This document shows positions 47,006-55,441 of a stretch of DNA of 64,000 bases, piece by piece. Every line of letters starts with the position of its first letter. Within the stretch, counting starts at the first letter, position 1. This DNA is from Methyloligella sp. (GTDB taxonomy: Bacteria; Pseudomonadota; Alphaproteobacteria; Rhizobiales; HXMU1428-3): contig BQJJ01000001.1 in assembly GCA_021604645.1 (NCBI GenBank), positions 310,001 to 374,000 on the forward strand, given 5' to 3'. The notes under the pieces are model-generated. The model ran no database searches. It had not been told where the DNA came from and saw only the letters and a program-made list of their open reading frames with translations. The position numbers and the translations under genes were made by a program.

Positions 47006-47263
47006 ATGTCACAAATGAGAAATCAATTTTTCGATGAGCTAGCGAAAATAATGACCAATGCAGCTGGCGCTGCTCAAGGTGTTAGCCAGGAAGTTGAACA
47101 GCTCTTCCGCTCGCAGGGCGAAAAAATGTTAAACGACATGGACCTAGTAAAACGCGAAGAATTTGAAGCCGTAAAAGAAATGGCCGCAAAAGCAAGAGAC
47201 GAAAACGACAAACTCCAAGACCGCATTAAAGCATTAGAAGAGCAGTTGAAGTCGAAAGATTAG
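47006..47263 (+). CDS. ubiK: Ubiquinone biosynthesis accessory factor UbiK (BMFP) family
   Basis: ATG 47006 yields 85 residues, the family's usual size; the frame is open further upstream. Seen: NQFFDELAKIMTNAAGAAQG at the N-terminus and a C-terminal coiled coil (AAKARDENDKLQDRIKALEE). UbiK proteins bind lipid and assist the late hydroxylation steps of ubiquinone synthesis with UbiJ. The divergent lgt neighbour is conserved in Hyphomicrobiales. Hairpin repeats begin at its stop codon. Confidence 0.85.
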   Translation: MSQMRNQFFDELAKIMTNAAGAAQGVSQEVEQLFRSQGEKMLNDMDLVKREEFEAVKEMAAKARDENDKLQDRIKALEEQLKSKD

Positions 47264-47331
47264 CGCAGTTGCTAGTGGGCAACCTAAAGCGCCACTAAAA
47301 TGCACGGTTGCTAAGGGGCAACTAGAGTGTC
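47263..47331 (+). repeat. Two short hairpin (REP-like) units
   Basis: A unit starts at the ubiK stop codon (47263-47292, arms GCGC/GCGC, inner GTTGC/GCAAC). A more decayed one lies at 47301-47331 (TGCACGGTTGC, GGGGCAACTAGAGTGT). Confidence 0.75.
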
Positions 47332-47430
47332 TCTTAAAATGGTTGCTAGGTGGATATATAAATTAATAAAGTTTCTGCTTCTTCCCCAAAGTTGAAATTA
47401 ATACCAACTGTAGCAACATTGCTGTGCGGA

Positions 47431-48111
47431 CTAAATCTTACTTTCGCTTTGAGTAGATGTTTTGTACGGCCGTTTTTTTGAAGTTAAAAATCTTCCTATC
47501 AGTATCTCGGCAATTATTAGATTAAGCACCCAAGCAAACACCATAATAGCGTCGCGGACTGGGCCTAGAGGCTCAGTTTTGAAAAGGATAATCCAGCTAA
47601 TGCCTATGATTGCCTGCGTAGACGCACCTTGGGCTATTGCGTAGGCGCGAAGGATAGAAGCAGCGTGCCTAAAGATATTTCGAGACCTGATTGCAATCAC
47701 AGCCCATACAATGAAACCAATCATTGTTGAGCCAAGGGCAAGACGCACCCAATACAGGAGGTCACCCTGAAGCTGTGCCGGAAAGACGTAAAAGTGTGTC
47801 ATCCACAAGCCGCTTACTGCCGAGATGAAGCCAGCAATCGCAATGATGCGACCAAATCGACGATGCATTGCGGGCTGATGGTGCCTAATACTTGGCATAA
47901 ACTGCAACGCACCAACGATACAGAATAGGAAACTACTCAAAATATGAACAATGATCGGTAGCGGATCAGATAAGGATCGCGGGTTCTCAGGTGCAATCAC
48001 CGGTCCACCTAGAAATTCAAGTATGCGTAATAGTCCTCCAAATGATGGAATAAAGGAATAGACTAAGATAAAGGCCAATATTAACCACTCTAGCTTACTC
48101 AGGAATTTCAT
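47431..48111 (-). CDS. DUF2306 family membrane protein
   Basis: The 226-residue protein has about six hydrophobic segments. The conserved part reads IVHILSSFLFCIVGALQFMP then HQPAMHRRFGRIIAIAGFIS and GLWMTHFYV, typical of DUF2306, with histidines in two helices. The family is of unknown function, possibly heme or quinone related. No operon partner lies nearby. The last residues (SKKRPYKTSTQSES) form a polar tail. Confidence 0.8.
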   Translation of the reverse strand: MKFLSKLEWLILAFILVYSFIPSFGGLLRILEFLGGPVIAPENPRSLSDPLPIIVHILSSFLFCIVGALQFMPSIRHHQPAMHRRFGRIIAIAGFISAVSGLWMTHFYVFPAQLQGDLLYWVRLALGSTMIGFIVWAVIAIRSRNIFRHAASILRAYAIAQGASTQAIIGISWIILFKTEPLGPVRDAIMVFAWVLNLIIAEILIGRFLTSKKRPYKTSTQSESKI

Positions 48112-48476
48112 AGGACAATGCCCCGCGTTGGTCTGTTAGTCTTCTTTTTGTAGCTATGTCTCCACAGCTCTCTGCCAGTCTCGTATTAAGCTTGGTTTTT
48201 GTATTCCATGATACCTACAGACGATATGGTTGTTTATTATATGCATATGCAAAAAATGAAATAAATCGCATAAATTTGCATTATGCTTATACATAAAACG
48301 ATGAAACAACTGCCTTACTCATTTGATTAGAAGTAAGCACAGGTCTCTTTAGTCACAGTTGTAGAAGGCTTGCTTTTCAGTAGTAGCATGATTGACAGTC
48401 TGCTTTTGGCACATAGCTAAAAATCATAATCATCCTTGAGAAGAAGGTTTGAGCTCTCTTTGGTATCAGACCTCTA
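48112..48476. other. Intergenic region without gene
   Basis: This stretch between the DUF2306 gene start and the hairpin units is AT-rich. It has several short TGCATA/TATGCA-like palindromic words (48238-48300). No reading frame or RNA was recognised. Confidence 0.4.
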
Positions 48477-48570
48477 GCGCGGTTGTTTATGGGCAACCTG
48501 AAGCGCCATAAAAAATATTCGGTTGTTTATGGGCAACCTGAAGCGCCACAAGGGCGTGGGCATCTGAAGC
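48477..48570 (+). repeat. Three short hairpin (REP-like) units, the last truncated
   Basis: Units at 48477-48506 and 48520-48547 share GGTTGTTTATGGGCAACC with TGAAGCGCC. At 48553-48570 only a right half remains (GTGGGCATCTGAAGCAT). Confidence 0.82.
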
Positions 48571-48586
48571 ATCAGTAAAGAACCTA

Positions 48587-49903
48587 TCATCCTTTCGCAA
48601 ACATATCTGATGTAATCGCTGAGTACCACGCAATTGAGTCTAGGTAGGTTTGTTTTCGAACATCTTTGTCTTCGCTAAGAGCTGAGAGAAATCCAGAAGT
48701 GATCTTCATGGTCTTTTCGTTTGGCTCGTATTGAGAGGCGTACTTTACGCAATTTTCTGGCGAGAGCAGTGACCAACACACATTGAAATAGCTTGGTTTG
48801 AGTTTCGTCTCACCAACAAATTCAACCAATATAGAATTGGCAACTATTTTGGCCTGACTATTAGCAAGGGAAGCTGACTTAGGAAAATCCTTGGCTTTGT
48901 TGACCATAGATGAATCTCCCAGAACATAAACATCCTTGACTTTTAGAGATGAAAAATCCTGTGGTTTAATTGGGCACCAATCACCCTCGGCACAACCGGC
49001 CGCGTGAGCAATTAACCCGGCCTTCTGGCCAGGGATAATATTGACAACATCAGCCTTTATTGTCTCGCCATCACCTGTTGTAACGGTCATTTCATCTGGG
49101 TCGACCTTTTTAATCCCGCCATCTGTAAAGTCAGTGCCTATCCATTCAATAATATCGCCGTAGTGCCTTTCCCAGCCTTGCTGGAACAAATTCATTAAAG
49201 CAAATTCTGCTTTGGGATCAAAAATGATGAGCTTGGATTTTGGTTTATGGGTTTTGAGGTAATGGGCAATCATTGAAGCGCGTTCATACGGCCCAGGCGG
49301 ACAACGGAATGGATCAGGCGGCGCTGACATCACAACCAATCCACCATCTCTCAAACCTTCCAGTTGGTTTTTAAGAATTTTGGTTTGCACTCCGGCTTTC
49401 CAGGCATGCGGCATCTTCTGCGCAGCGCCTGGGGTATACCCCTCGATATCCTCCCACTTAAAGTCTATGCCAGGCGAGAGAACCAGCTTGTCATAGGTGA
49501 GCTTCTCGCCGCCTTTGAGAAAAACTGTTTTTCGCTTCGTATCAACATCAAGCGCCATGTCATGGATGATCTTGATACCAAGCTTTTTTAATCCGTCGTA
49601 GCCATGTACAAGCGAGCCAAGAGTTTGAAGCCCGCCAAGATATAGATTTGAAAAGAAACACGTCGTGTAGTGCGGGTTTACTTCGACGAGTGTCACATCA
49701 AGATCGGGGGCTTGCCTTTTGATGAGATGAGCTACAGTCCCACCACCAGCACCACCTCCGATAATAACAACTTTGCCCTTGCCCTGTGCATAGGCAAATG
49801 AGCCAACTAATGACGTTCCAAGTGGAGATGATCCAAGTGCTGATGCGGCAAATGCAGCTACACCAGCTTTCTTTGCAAACTGTCTTCGATTGATTTTGAC
49901 CAC
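48587..49903 (-). CDS. fccB: Flavocytochrome c sulfide dehydrogenase, flavoprotein subunit
   Basis: The 438 residues start with a Tat signal (NRRQFAKKAG, RR at 6-7, cut near AYA-QGKG). The FAD loop is VVIIGGGAGGGTVAHL (45-60). C82 (HYTTCFFSN) is in the place of the Cys that binds FAD covalently in FccB. C201 (FRCPPGPYER) and C376 (NVCWSLL) fit the redox disulfide; the spacings of 119 and 175 residues are close to those of the Allochromatium protein. It should oxidise sulfide in the periplasm. No cytochrome subunit gene (fccA) or sox gene adjoins it, so the electron acceptor is unknown. Confidence 0.88.
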   Translation of the reverse strand: MVKINRRQFAKKAGVAAFAASALGSSPLGTSLVGSFAYAQGKGKVVIIGGGAGGGTVAHLIKRQAPDLDVTLVEVNPHYTTCFFSNLYLGGLQTLGSLVHGYDGLKKLGIKIIHDMALDVDTKRKTVFLKGGEKLTYDKLVLSPGIDFKWEDIEGYTPGAAQKMPHAWKAGVQTKILKNQLEGLRDGGLVVMSAPPDPFRCPPGPYERASMIAHYLKTHKPKSKLIIFDPKAEFALMNLFQQGWERHYGDIIEWIGTDFTDGGIKKVDPDEMTVTTGDGETIKADVVNIIPGQKAGLIAHAAGCAEGDWCPIKPQDFSSLKVKDVYVLGDSSMVNKAKDFPKSASLANSQAKIVANSILVEFVGETKLKPSYFNVCWSLLSPENCVKYASQYEPNEKTMKITSGFLSALSEDKDVRKQTYLDSIAWYSAITSDMFAKG

Positions 49904-50250
49904 AACCCTAATCTCTCCCCTGGCAGTATTTCTAGAGGCTCAGAAAACGAACGCGCATCTAATTTGTTTCTTGTGCTTTTAGTGCGAATTGATCAGCCAC
50001 TGAGCGGCCTATTACCAAAGGGTATTTAAAAGGTTAGGTTTGGTCCATAGAAACGGGCCCGTTTTTTCATGCTGGAGGTTCGCACTTTAGTGCACCACGA
50101 GTTTTTGTTTTATTGGTTTGAAGGAACGATAATTCAAAGAGTTTTCTAAGTGGTGTTCAGCATATTCTAGAAATATAAACTTCTAGAATATGCTTGTCTT
50201 AGTGGCATTAAAGCGAAAAATAATTAAACTGTAGGACTAATAAAAGCCCC
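49904..50250. other. Intergenic region with a 12-bp inverted repeat
   Basis: The region lies between the end of the GST gene and the start of fccB. CATATTCTAGAA (50161-50172) and TTCTAGAATATG (50181-50192) form a perfect inverted repeat. A palindrome AACGGGCCCGTT lies at about 50052. Neither is followed by a T-run on the minus side. Confidence 0.6.
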
Positions 50251-50925
50251 TTAAGTTACAATTCCCTGAATGCCTTTTACAACTTCAGTCGTATCTTCAT
50301 TTTTGTCAAAAGCTGTTTCAAAAGGAACGCGGCATCCCTTTTGCAATTGAGGACGCGCTTCAAGGGCGGTTAGCCATCTTGTTAAATGCGGTAAATCATC
50401 AATAGGAACACCGGCCCATTCATATTTACGAACCCAGGCCCAGTTTGCGATATCAGCAATAGAGTAGTCGCTAGCTAAATATTCTCGATCAGCAAGACGG
50501 TCATTTAATACAGTGTAAAGTCGTTTCGTCTCTTTCTGATATCGCTCAATAGCAGCCGGTATCTTCTCTGGGAAATATCTATAAAACACATGAGCTTGCC
50601 CCTGCATAGGGCCAACACCGCCCATTTGAAACATAAGCCATTGCATTACTTCAAACCGGCCCTTGAGATCTGTAGGCATCAAACGCCCGGTTTTCTCGGC
50701 GAGATAAACCAAAATAGCACCAGACTCAAAAATCGTGAGATCATCGGCGTCTCGGTCAATAATCGCGGGAATGCGACCATTCGGATTAATCTTTAAAAAA
50801 ACAGGCTCCTTTTGAATGCCCGTATTGATATCAATTTCATGAACAGTGTAGGGCAGTTCAAGTTCTTCAAGCGCTGCTGAAACTTTCCAACCATTCGGTG
50901 TGCTCCAGCTATATAAATCGATCAT
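50251..50925 (-). CDS. Glutathione S-transferase, YfcG/Nu-like
   Basis: The 224 residues begin [21 protein letters not shown], with the TPNG motif of Nu-class GSTs (YfcG, YghU). The thioredoxin-like half also shows [14 protein letters not shown] and the [14 protein letters not shown] glutathione site. The helical half has [18 protein letters not shown] and [17 protein letters not shown]. Nu-class members reduce disulfides with two bound glutathiones. It is a single gene with no informative neighbours. Confidence 0.9.
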   Translation of the reverse strand: MIDLYSWSTPNGWKVSAALEELELPYTVHEIDINTGIQKEPVFLKINPNGRIPAIIDRDADDLTIFESGAILVYLAEKTGRLMPTDLKGRFEVMQWLMFQMGGVGPMQGQAHVFYRYFPEKIPAAIERYQKETKRLYTVLNDRLADREYLASDYSIADIANWAWVRKYEWAGVPIDDLPHLTRWLTALEARPQLQKGCRVPFETAFDKNEDTTEVVKGIQGIVT

Positions 50926-51184
50926 AAGATCCTCATTTCATCTTTTTGAGAAAAATGTTTTGTCATTGCTACCTAGATGAGTGTTCAAAACAAGTTTTAC
51001 AAGAAAAATCATCTGTTTCATTTTCACAAACTCTAAACTTTTTGTGAAGCAAGTTTTTCAAAAATAAGTATCAATCATCCCCATCTTTACAAAGAAAAAA
51101 TAGAGTAAGTGAAAATAAAAATATGACAGAGACCGAAGGGAAGATTAGGCTTGTTGAAAGTTTGTTTCAAAAAGGAGAGTGATG

Positions 51185-51841
51185 ATGAATGAGATGTATG
51201 GCAAGGAGCACAGAGATTTACAAGACCAGTTTGAAACAAGAAAGCTAGCAGATAGGCTAGAAGAGATCATTGTTAAAACTGAATTTGATGATAATGACAA
51301 AGCCTTCATTGAAAGCCAAAACATGTTCTTCCTTTCAACCATCAATCATGAGGGACATCCAACTGTTTCCTATAAAGGCGGTGCCAAAGGCTTCGTTCAG
51401 TTGATCAATGAAACTACGTTGGCTTTTCCTTCTTACGACGGCAACGGCATGTTTTATTCAATGGGAAATATCACCAAAAAGCCTGAAGTCGGGCTGCTCT
51501 TTATTAATTTTGAGACCCCAGCTAGATTGCGCGTCCATGGCACAGCAACCATTGTTAAAGATGATCCTTTGCTTGATTATTTCAAAGAAGCCGAATTAAT
51601 CGTCCGCGTGGAACTTTCCAAATTATGGGTCAATTGCCCAAGATACATTCACAAAATGCAGCAACTCGAGCAAAACCGATATGTCCCGGCAGAAGGGGAA
51701 ACAACACCACTAGCAAGTTGGAAACACATCGACCTCGTACAAGATGTCTTACCACCCAAAGACCAAGGGCGCCCCGAAAAAGAAGGCGGCATCATCACCA
51801 TCGAAGAATGGATGGAAGAAGTGGGTAAGGGCACTGCTTAA
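51185..51841 (+). CDS. Pyridoxamine 5'-phosphate oxidase-fold flavoprotein
   Basis: ATG 51185 follows AAAGGAG by 7 nt; a further ATG lies one codon earlier. The 218 residues carry QNMFFLSTINHEGHPTVSYK, GFVQLINETTLAFPSYDGNG and VGLLFINFETPARLRVHGTA, a full PNPOx split barrel that should bind FMN or F420. The C-terminal part reads LWVNCPRYIHKMQQLEQNRY, found in the pyridoxamine oxidase-like subfamily with unknown substrate. It is not PdxH itself. Hairpin repeats start right after its stop. Confidence 0.87.
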   Translation: MNEMYGKEHRDLQDQFETRKLADRLEEIIVKTEFDDNDKAFIESQNMFFLSTINHEGHPTVSYKGGAKGFVQLINETTLAFPSYDGNGMFYSMGNITKKPEVGLLFINFETPARLRVHGTATIVKDDPLLDYFKEAELIVRVELSKLWVNCPRYIHKMQQLEQNRYVPAEGETTPLASWKHIDLVQDVLPPKDQGRPEKEGGIITIEEWMEEVGKGTA

Positions 51842-51844
51842 TAG

Positions 51845-52015
51845 AGCGGATGCTTGTGGGCATCTGAAGCACAAAGAAGAAGATGCTTGTGGGTATCTGA
51901 AGCACCAACAAGAAAGCGCGGTTGCAAGTGGGCAACCTAAAGCGCCAACAAGGAAGTGCGGTTGCTCGAGGCGGTTTCTGGTGGGAAACTGAAGGGGTAT
52001 TCAACCTAAATGCCA
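51845..52015 (+). repeat. Five short hairpin (REP-like) units, one nested
   Basis: Units lie at 51845-51872, 51881-51904 and 51916-51945. An outer unit (GTGCGGTTGC at 51956, CAACCTAAATGCC ending 52013) is split by an inner one at 51969-51997 (GGTTTC, TGGTGG, GAAAC, TGAAGGGG). The rest of the gap up to 52204 shows no gene. Confidence 0.82.
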
Positions 52016-52204
52016 TCAAGAGAGTGGGATATCTAAACGAAATGTTCTTCTGCTTTTGACCCCTTGCAGAAATCTACTGTTTACTAGCTTTCATAACCTT
52101 AGTACCGCTCAATATAAAAGATTTGATGGTATTGTTACTTGTCAGATGATCAGCAGCGATGAAAGGTTATCCCCTTCACCGCTACGACCAAACAATTTAT
52201 TTAA

Positions 52205-53089
52205 TTAGCTTTGAACTGTCAGAGCTTTCAAAATTACACTCAGATTATGTTCGAACATAGCAAGGTAGCTTGTTGCCGGTCCGCCCTTAACTGAAAGCGC
52301 ATCAGAGAAGAGGCGACCACCAATTTTGAGTCCTGTTTCTTTCGAAATTTGTTTAACAAGTGCAGGACTTGTGATGTTCTCAACAAAAAGCGCAGCAACT
52401 TTCTCACGCTTGAGTTGATCAATCAATTCAGCCAGTTCTTTTGCTGATGGTTCAGCTTCTGTATCGATGCCAACGGGCGCCAAGAATTTTAGCTGATAAG
52501 CGCTTGCAAGGTACCCAAACGCATCATGTGCCGTCACAACAATCCGGTTATCTTTAGGAAGTGCATTTAATTCCGCCACAGTGTGCTTATGCAGCTTTTC
52601 TAGTTTAGCGATATAAGTCGAAGCGTTTGCTTCGTAAGTTTTTGCATTTTTAGGGTCAGCCCCTGCCATTGCCTTAGCAATGTTGCGAACGTATATCACG
52701 CCATTTGTGAGGGCGTTCCAAGCATGTGGGTCGACTTCTCCATCGACCTTAAGAGGGGTGATGCCTTGAGTGGCAACAAAAACTTTAGCTTTTGTACCAG
52801 ATGTTTCAATCAGTGTTTTCGACCAAGTTTCAAACCCAAGGCCATTCACGAAAATAATGTTGGCATTTGTGACCGCACGAGCATCATCGACATTTGGTGT
52901 GTAAACATGAGCATCAGCATCAGGGCCAACGATTGTTGTGATTTCAGCCAGATCACCTGTCACCTGCTGTACCATATCACCAAGTATGGAGAAACTGGCA
53001 ACAACTTTTAACTTTTCGGCATGTGCCGGTGCTATGAATAGTGCAAGTGATAGGGCATAAACCGCCAAATAGGAGAGGAGTCGTTTCAT
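52205..53089 (-). CDS. Metal ABC transporter, periplasmic binding protein (TroA/ZnuA family)
   Basis: The 294 residues begin with a signal peptide (LALFIAPAHA). The cluster-9 binding-protein ligands are visible: H61 (DADAHVYTP), H122 (DPHAWN), H188 (VTAHDAFGY) and D263 (LFSDALS). This His3-Asp set is the zinc/TroA type; manganese proteins have Glu at the third site. The His-rich loop common in ZnuA is absent. It overlaps the permease gene by 4 nt. Given the upstream cobalamin riboswitch, cobalt is a likely substrate by inference; zinc (AztC-like) is the main alternative. Confidence 0.9.
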   Translation of the reverse strand: MKRLLSYLAVYALSLALFIAPAHAEKLKVVASFSILGDMVQQVTGDLAEITTIVGPDADAHVYTPNVDDARAVTNANIIFVNGLGFETWSKTLIETSGTKAKVFVATQGITPLKVDGEVDPHAWNALTNGVIYVRNIAKAMAGADPKNAKTYEANASTYIAKLEKLHKHTVAELNALPKDNRIVVTAHDAFGYLASAYQLKFLAPVGIDTEAEPSAKELAELIDQLKREKVAALFVENITSPALVKQISKETGLKIGGRLFSDALSVKGGPATSYLAMFEHNLSVILKALTVQS

Positions 53090-54003
53090 AAGACTTTATT
53101 CCTTTTTTGTTGAATGAGGACCGTTTTTGCAGTCTCTGTTTTTTTCTCTGCAGATCTTTTGGATGTGCGTCGAACTTGTGATGCCAGCCTGAACCCTTGC
53201 GGACCAAACAGGAGGCTAATAATGAATATCCCTCCGGCTACAAGCACGATCGCAGGACCTGACGGCACTTTGGGAACATAGAATGAGATGATCAGCCCAG
53301 CCCATGAACTAGTAAGGGCCAAAGCAAAAGTAAGAATGAGATAAGATGTGATGGTGGAGACCCAATAGCGCGCTGCCGTTGCGGGAAGGATCATAAGGCC
53401 AACCGCCATAAGCGTGCCAAGTGCCTTGAAGGCGCCTAAGAGATTTAACACCACCAAAAACATGAACAAATGTCCAACGATCCAAGGACGGCGTAATTGG
53501 CTCTCATAGAAAACCGGATCGATTGTTGAAACAATCAAGGGACGAAGTATAAATGCAAATGAAATCAGTGTGATAACTGCAGTTGCCCCAATAAGCATCA
53601 AAGTGTCATCGCCGATACCAAGAATTGAGCCAAATAAAAAACTCTTTAAAGGCACTGCTGAGCCAGCAGCGGATAAGATAAAGATACCAAGGGCAAGAGC
53701 AAGTAGGTACATCGAGGCCAAGCTCGCATCCTCCCTGATAATTGTCTTGTTAGCTAAAAGCACCGAAAACAGCGCAACGCTCACACCAGCTATTAATCCA
53801 CCCACTATCATAGAAAATACTGACAATCCAGCTACCACAAAAGCAATCACGATACCGGGGACGATCGCATGCGCCATCGCTTCACCTGCCAGAGATAAGC
53901 GCCGCAGAACAAGAAAGGCTCCAACCGGAGCAACCGAGAGACTAAGGATAGACGTCGCCAGTAGCGCCCGTTTCATAAAATCATAATCCAGCCACTCAAA
54001 CAT
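53086..54003 (-). CDS. Metal ABC transporter, permease (ZnuB/TroC family)
   Basis: The 305 residues have about eight membrane helices. Seen: APVGAFLVLRRLSLAGEAMAH near the N-terminus, typical of ABC-3 permeases, then GDDTLMLIGATAVITLI, GTLMAVGLMILPATAARYW and the coupling segment. The last 45 residues are a basic, cytoplasmic tail. It starts 8 nt inside the ATPase gene and ends 4 nt inside the binding-protein gene, so the three form one unit. Confidence 0.92.
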   Translation of the reverse strand: MFEWLDYDFMKRALLATSILSLSVAPVGAFLVLRRLSLAGEAMAHAIVPGIVIAFVVAGLSVFSMIVGGLIAGVSVALFSVLLANKTIIREDASLASMYLLALALGIFILSAAGSAVPLKSFLFGSILGIGDDTLMLIGATAVITLISFAFILRPLIVSTIDPVFYESQLRRPWIVGHLFMFLVVLNLLGAFKALGTLMAVGLMILPATAARYWVSTITSYLILTFALALTSSWAGLIISFYVPKVPSGPAIVLVAGGIFIISLLFGPQGFRLASQVRRTSKRSAEKKTETAKTVLIQQKRNKVL

Positions 54004-54778
54004 TTACTAAGACCTTTGGTTTCATGTTTGTCTGTTTTACTTCCGCTTGATCGGCATACATAGTCTCTAACCAGCCCACTTGGCTTTGCGAGAGATACCC
54101 GTAATCGACAAGGTTAGTTGGTGTTAAAACCTCGTGCGGAGAACCAAACAACGCTTCGTTGTTACCAAGCAGGAGTGCCTTGGTGCAATGTTTAAGAACA
54201 GCCGAAAGATCATGTAAAACAAGAATGATGGCACGGCCTTCCGCGGCCCAATCATCAATTAGCCCCAAAAGGTAAGACTCTGTCGTCTGGTCGATTGCCG
54301 TAAAAGGCTCATCAAGCAAAATCAAAGGGGTGTTCTGAACAATGGCACGTGAGAATAAAGCGCGTTGTAATTGTCCTGCTGATAAAACATGCAGCGGTTG
54401 GTCTGCGATATGGGCGATGTTGGTTCGCTCTAGCGCATATTCGACCAAGTCTTGATCTTTTTCTTTTAGCCAACCAAATAAGCCTAACCTTTGCCACGCA
54501 CCCATTGCCGCCAGATCACGGACGCGGATTGGAAAACGTCTATCAAATTCTGTTCTCTGTCCGAGATAAGCGATTGACTGCGGCTTTCCCTCTGGCCACT
54601 CAAGCGTCCCACTAATAGGTGGGATCACATCTAAGAGAGTTTTTGCAAGCGTCGATTTCCCTGAACCATTATGCCCCACAACGGCAAGGACCTCACCAGG
54701 TTCTACCTGAAAAGAAACGGATTTAATGAGCGGCTGGCCTGCATAACCAAGTGCGAGCTGCGAGGCTTTGAGTAACAT
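53996..54778 (-). CDS. Metal ABC transporter, ATP-binding protein
   Basis: The 260 residues hold Walker A (VVGHNGSGKST, residues about 34-43), the signature LSAGQLQRALFSRAI, Walker B (LILLDEPF) and the switch His in LVLHDLSAV. Helical-domain text QRTEFDRRFPIRVRDLAAMG is typical of ZnuC/MntB-type ATPases. It is the first gene of the transporter unit, about 270 nt below a cobalamin riboswitch and 100 nt below a short reading frame. Confidence 0.92.
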   Translation of the reverse strand: MLLKASQLALGYAGQPLIKSVSFQVEPGEVLAVVGHNGSGKSTLAKTLLDVIPPISGTLEWPEGKPQSIAYLGQRTEFDRRFPIRVRDLAAMGAWQRLGLFGWLKEKDQDLVEYALERTNIAHIADQPLHVLSAGQLQRALFSRAIVQNTPLILLDEPFTAIDQTTESYLLGLIDDWAAEGRAIILVLHDLSAVLKHCTKALLLGNNEALFGSPHEVLTPTNLVDYGYLSQSQVGWLETMYADQAEVKQTNMKPKVLVNV

Positions 54779-54880
54779 AACTTGTCCTAGAGTTTAGATG
54801 GTGATTGTTTATACTGAGTTGTCTGTGATCAAAGCGGTGAAGAAAGTCAAACACCAGAGCTGTCAAACAAATCGTAAAAA

Positions 54881-54991
54881 TCAAATTTCTTTGATTAGTA
54901 CACTGTCTAGGAACAAGCGTTTTAGCAGTTTAAATGCAATAAAACCGCCGCGGCTATGCGGATTTTGGTAAGAAAATATCGTCAAAGACAT
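54881..54991 (-). CDS. Candidate 36-residue leader peptide or small protein between riboswitch and transporter
   Basis: ATG 54991 has a full AAAGGAG seven bases upstream and opens a frame of 36 codons, reading MSLTIFSYQNPHSRGG, then FIAFKLLKRLFLDSV and LIKEI, stop 54881. It is the first start codon below the riboswitch. GGGGCGGGCGACCCC just before its ribosome site could be the expression platform. No family was recognised. It may be a small protein, a leader, or chance. Confidence 0.45.
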   Translation of the reverse strand: MSLTIFSYQNPHSRGGFIAFKLLKRLFLDSVLIKEI

Positions 54992-55046
54992 GTGTATACT
55001 CCTTTAAGGGGTCGCCCGCCCCTCATGATGGAATTAATAATAAAGA

Positions 55047-55246
55047 CTTGGCAGGTTTTCTGGCTTACAGTTATGGGCAACTTACTCACCTTCCCAGCTG
55101 AATAAAGCCAGTGGTATATCGAGTGTGCCAACCGTTTACAGTTGCGAGGACAGCCCCGGTCTTGCTGAACAATATTTTGCTGCTAAAATAGTACAGCTCA
55201 CCGAGTTCCCTTTTAAGCTTGGTCCATAAAGATCAAGACGCCAAGT
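55047..55246 (-). ncRNA. Cobalamin (AdoCbl) riboswitch
   Basis: Read on the minus strand, the elements appear in order: closing helix arm CTTGGCG, AAAAGGGAACTCGGTGAG, GACCGGGGCTGTCCTCGCAA followed by CTGTAAACGG (the B12 box region), CCACTGG and CTGGGAAGG, then AACTGTAAGCCAG and AAACCTGCCAAG, which closes the P1 helix. This set is diagnostic of the class I cobalamin riboswitch. It lies ahead of the metal ABC transporter genes, with a short reading frame in between. High adenosylcobalamin normally turns such genes off. Confidence 0.93.
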
Positions 55247-55441
55247 GTTTGCAATCTAATGAAGGTTAAATGAAATAACAAGATAAATATTTTTGTTATA
55301 AAACTAGGCCTTACTTTGGTCTGTTAACTTTAGTGATTTAGGTCGCACAATTATATGCAAGTGAGCTTTCAAACCGTTATGAATTGAAGATTTATCCAGG
55401 GCTATTTCTGGCACAAATCCAAAAACTAAAAACTATCTATA
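55247..55441. other. Region upstream of the riboswitch
   Basis: This should hold the promoter that reads through the riboswitch toward the transporter genes. No gene or repeat was recognised. Confidence 0.4.

Noticed and set aside
51182-51184. Alternative start one codon earlier for the PNPOx-fold protein
   Set aside because: It lies only 4 nt from the ribosome site; the next ATG has normal spacing.
54779-55046. CbtA/CbtB cobalt transport proteins downstream of the riboswitch
   Set aside because: The short frame lacks the CbtB histidine motif and no CbtA-like multi-helix gene follows.
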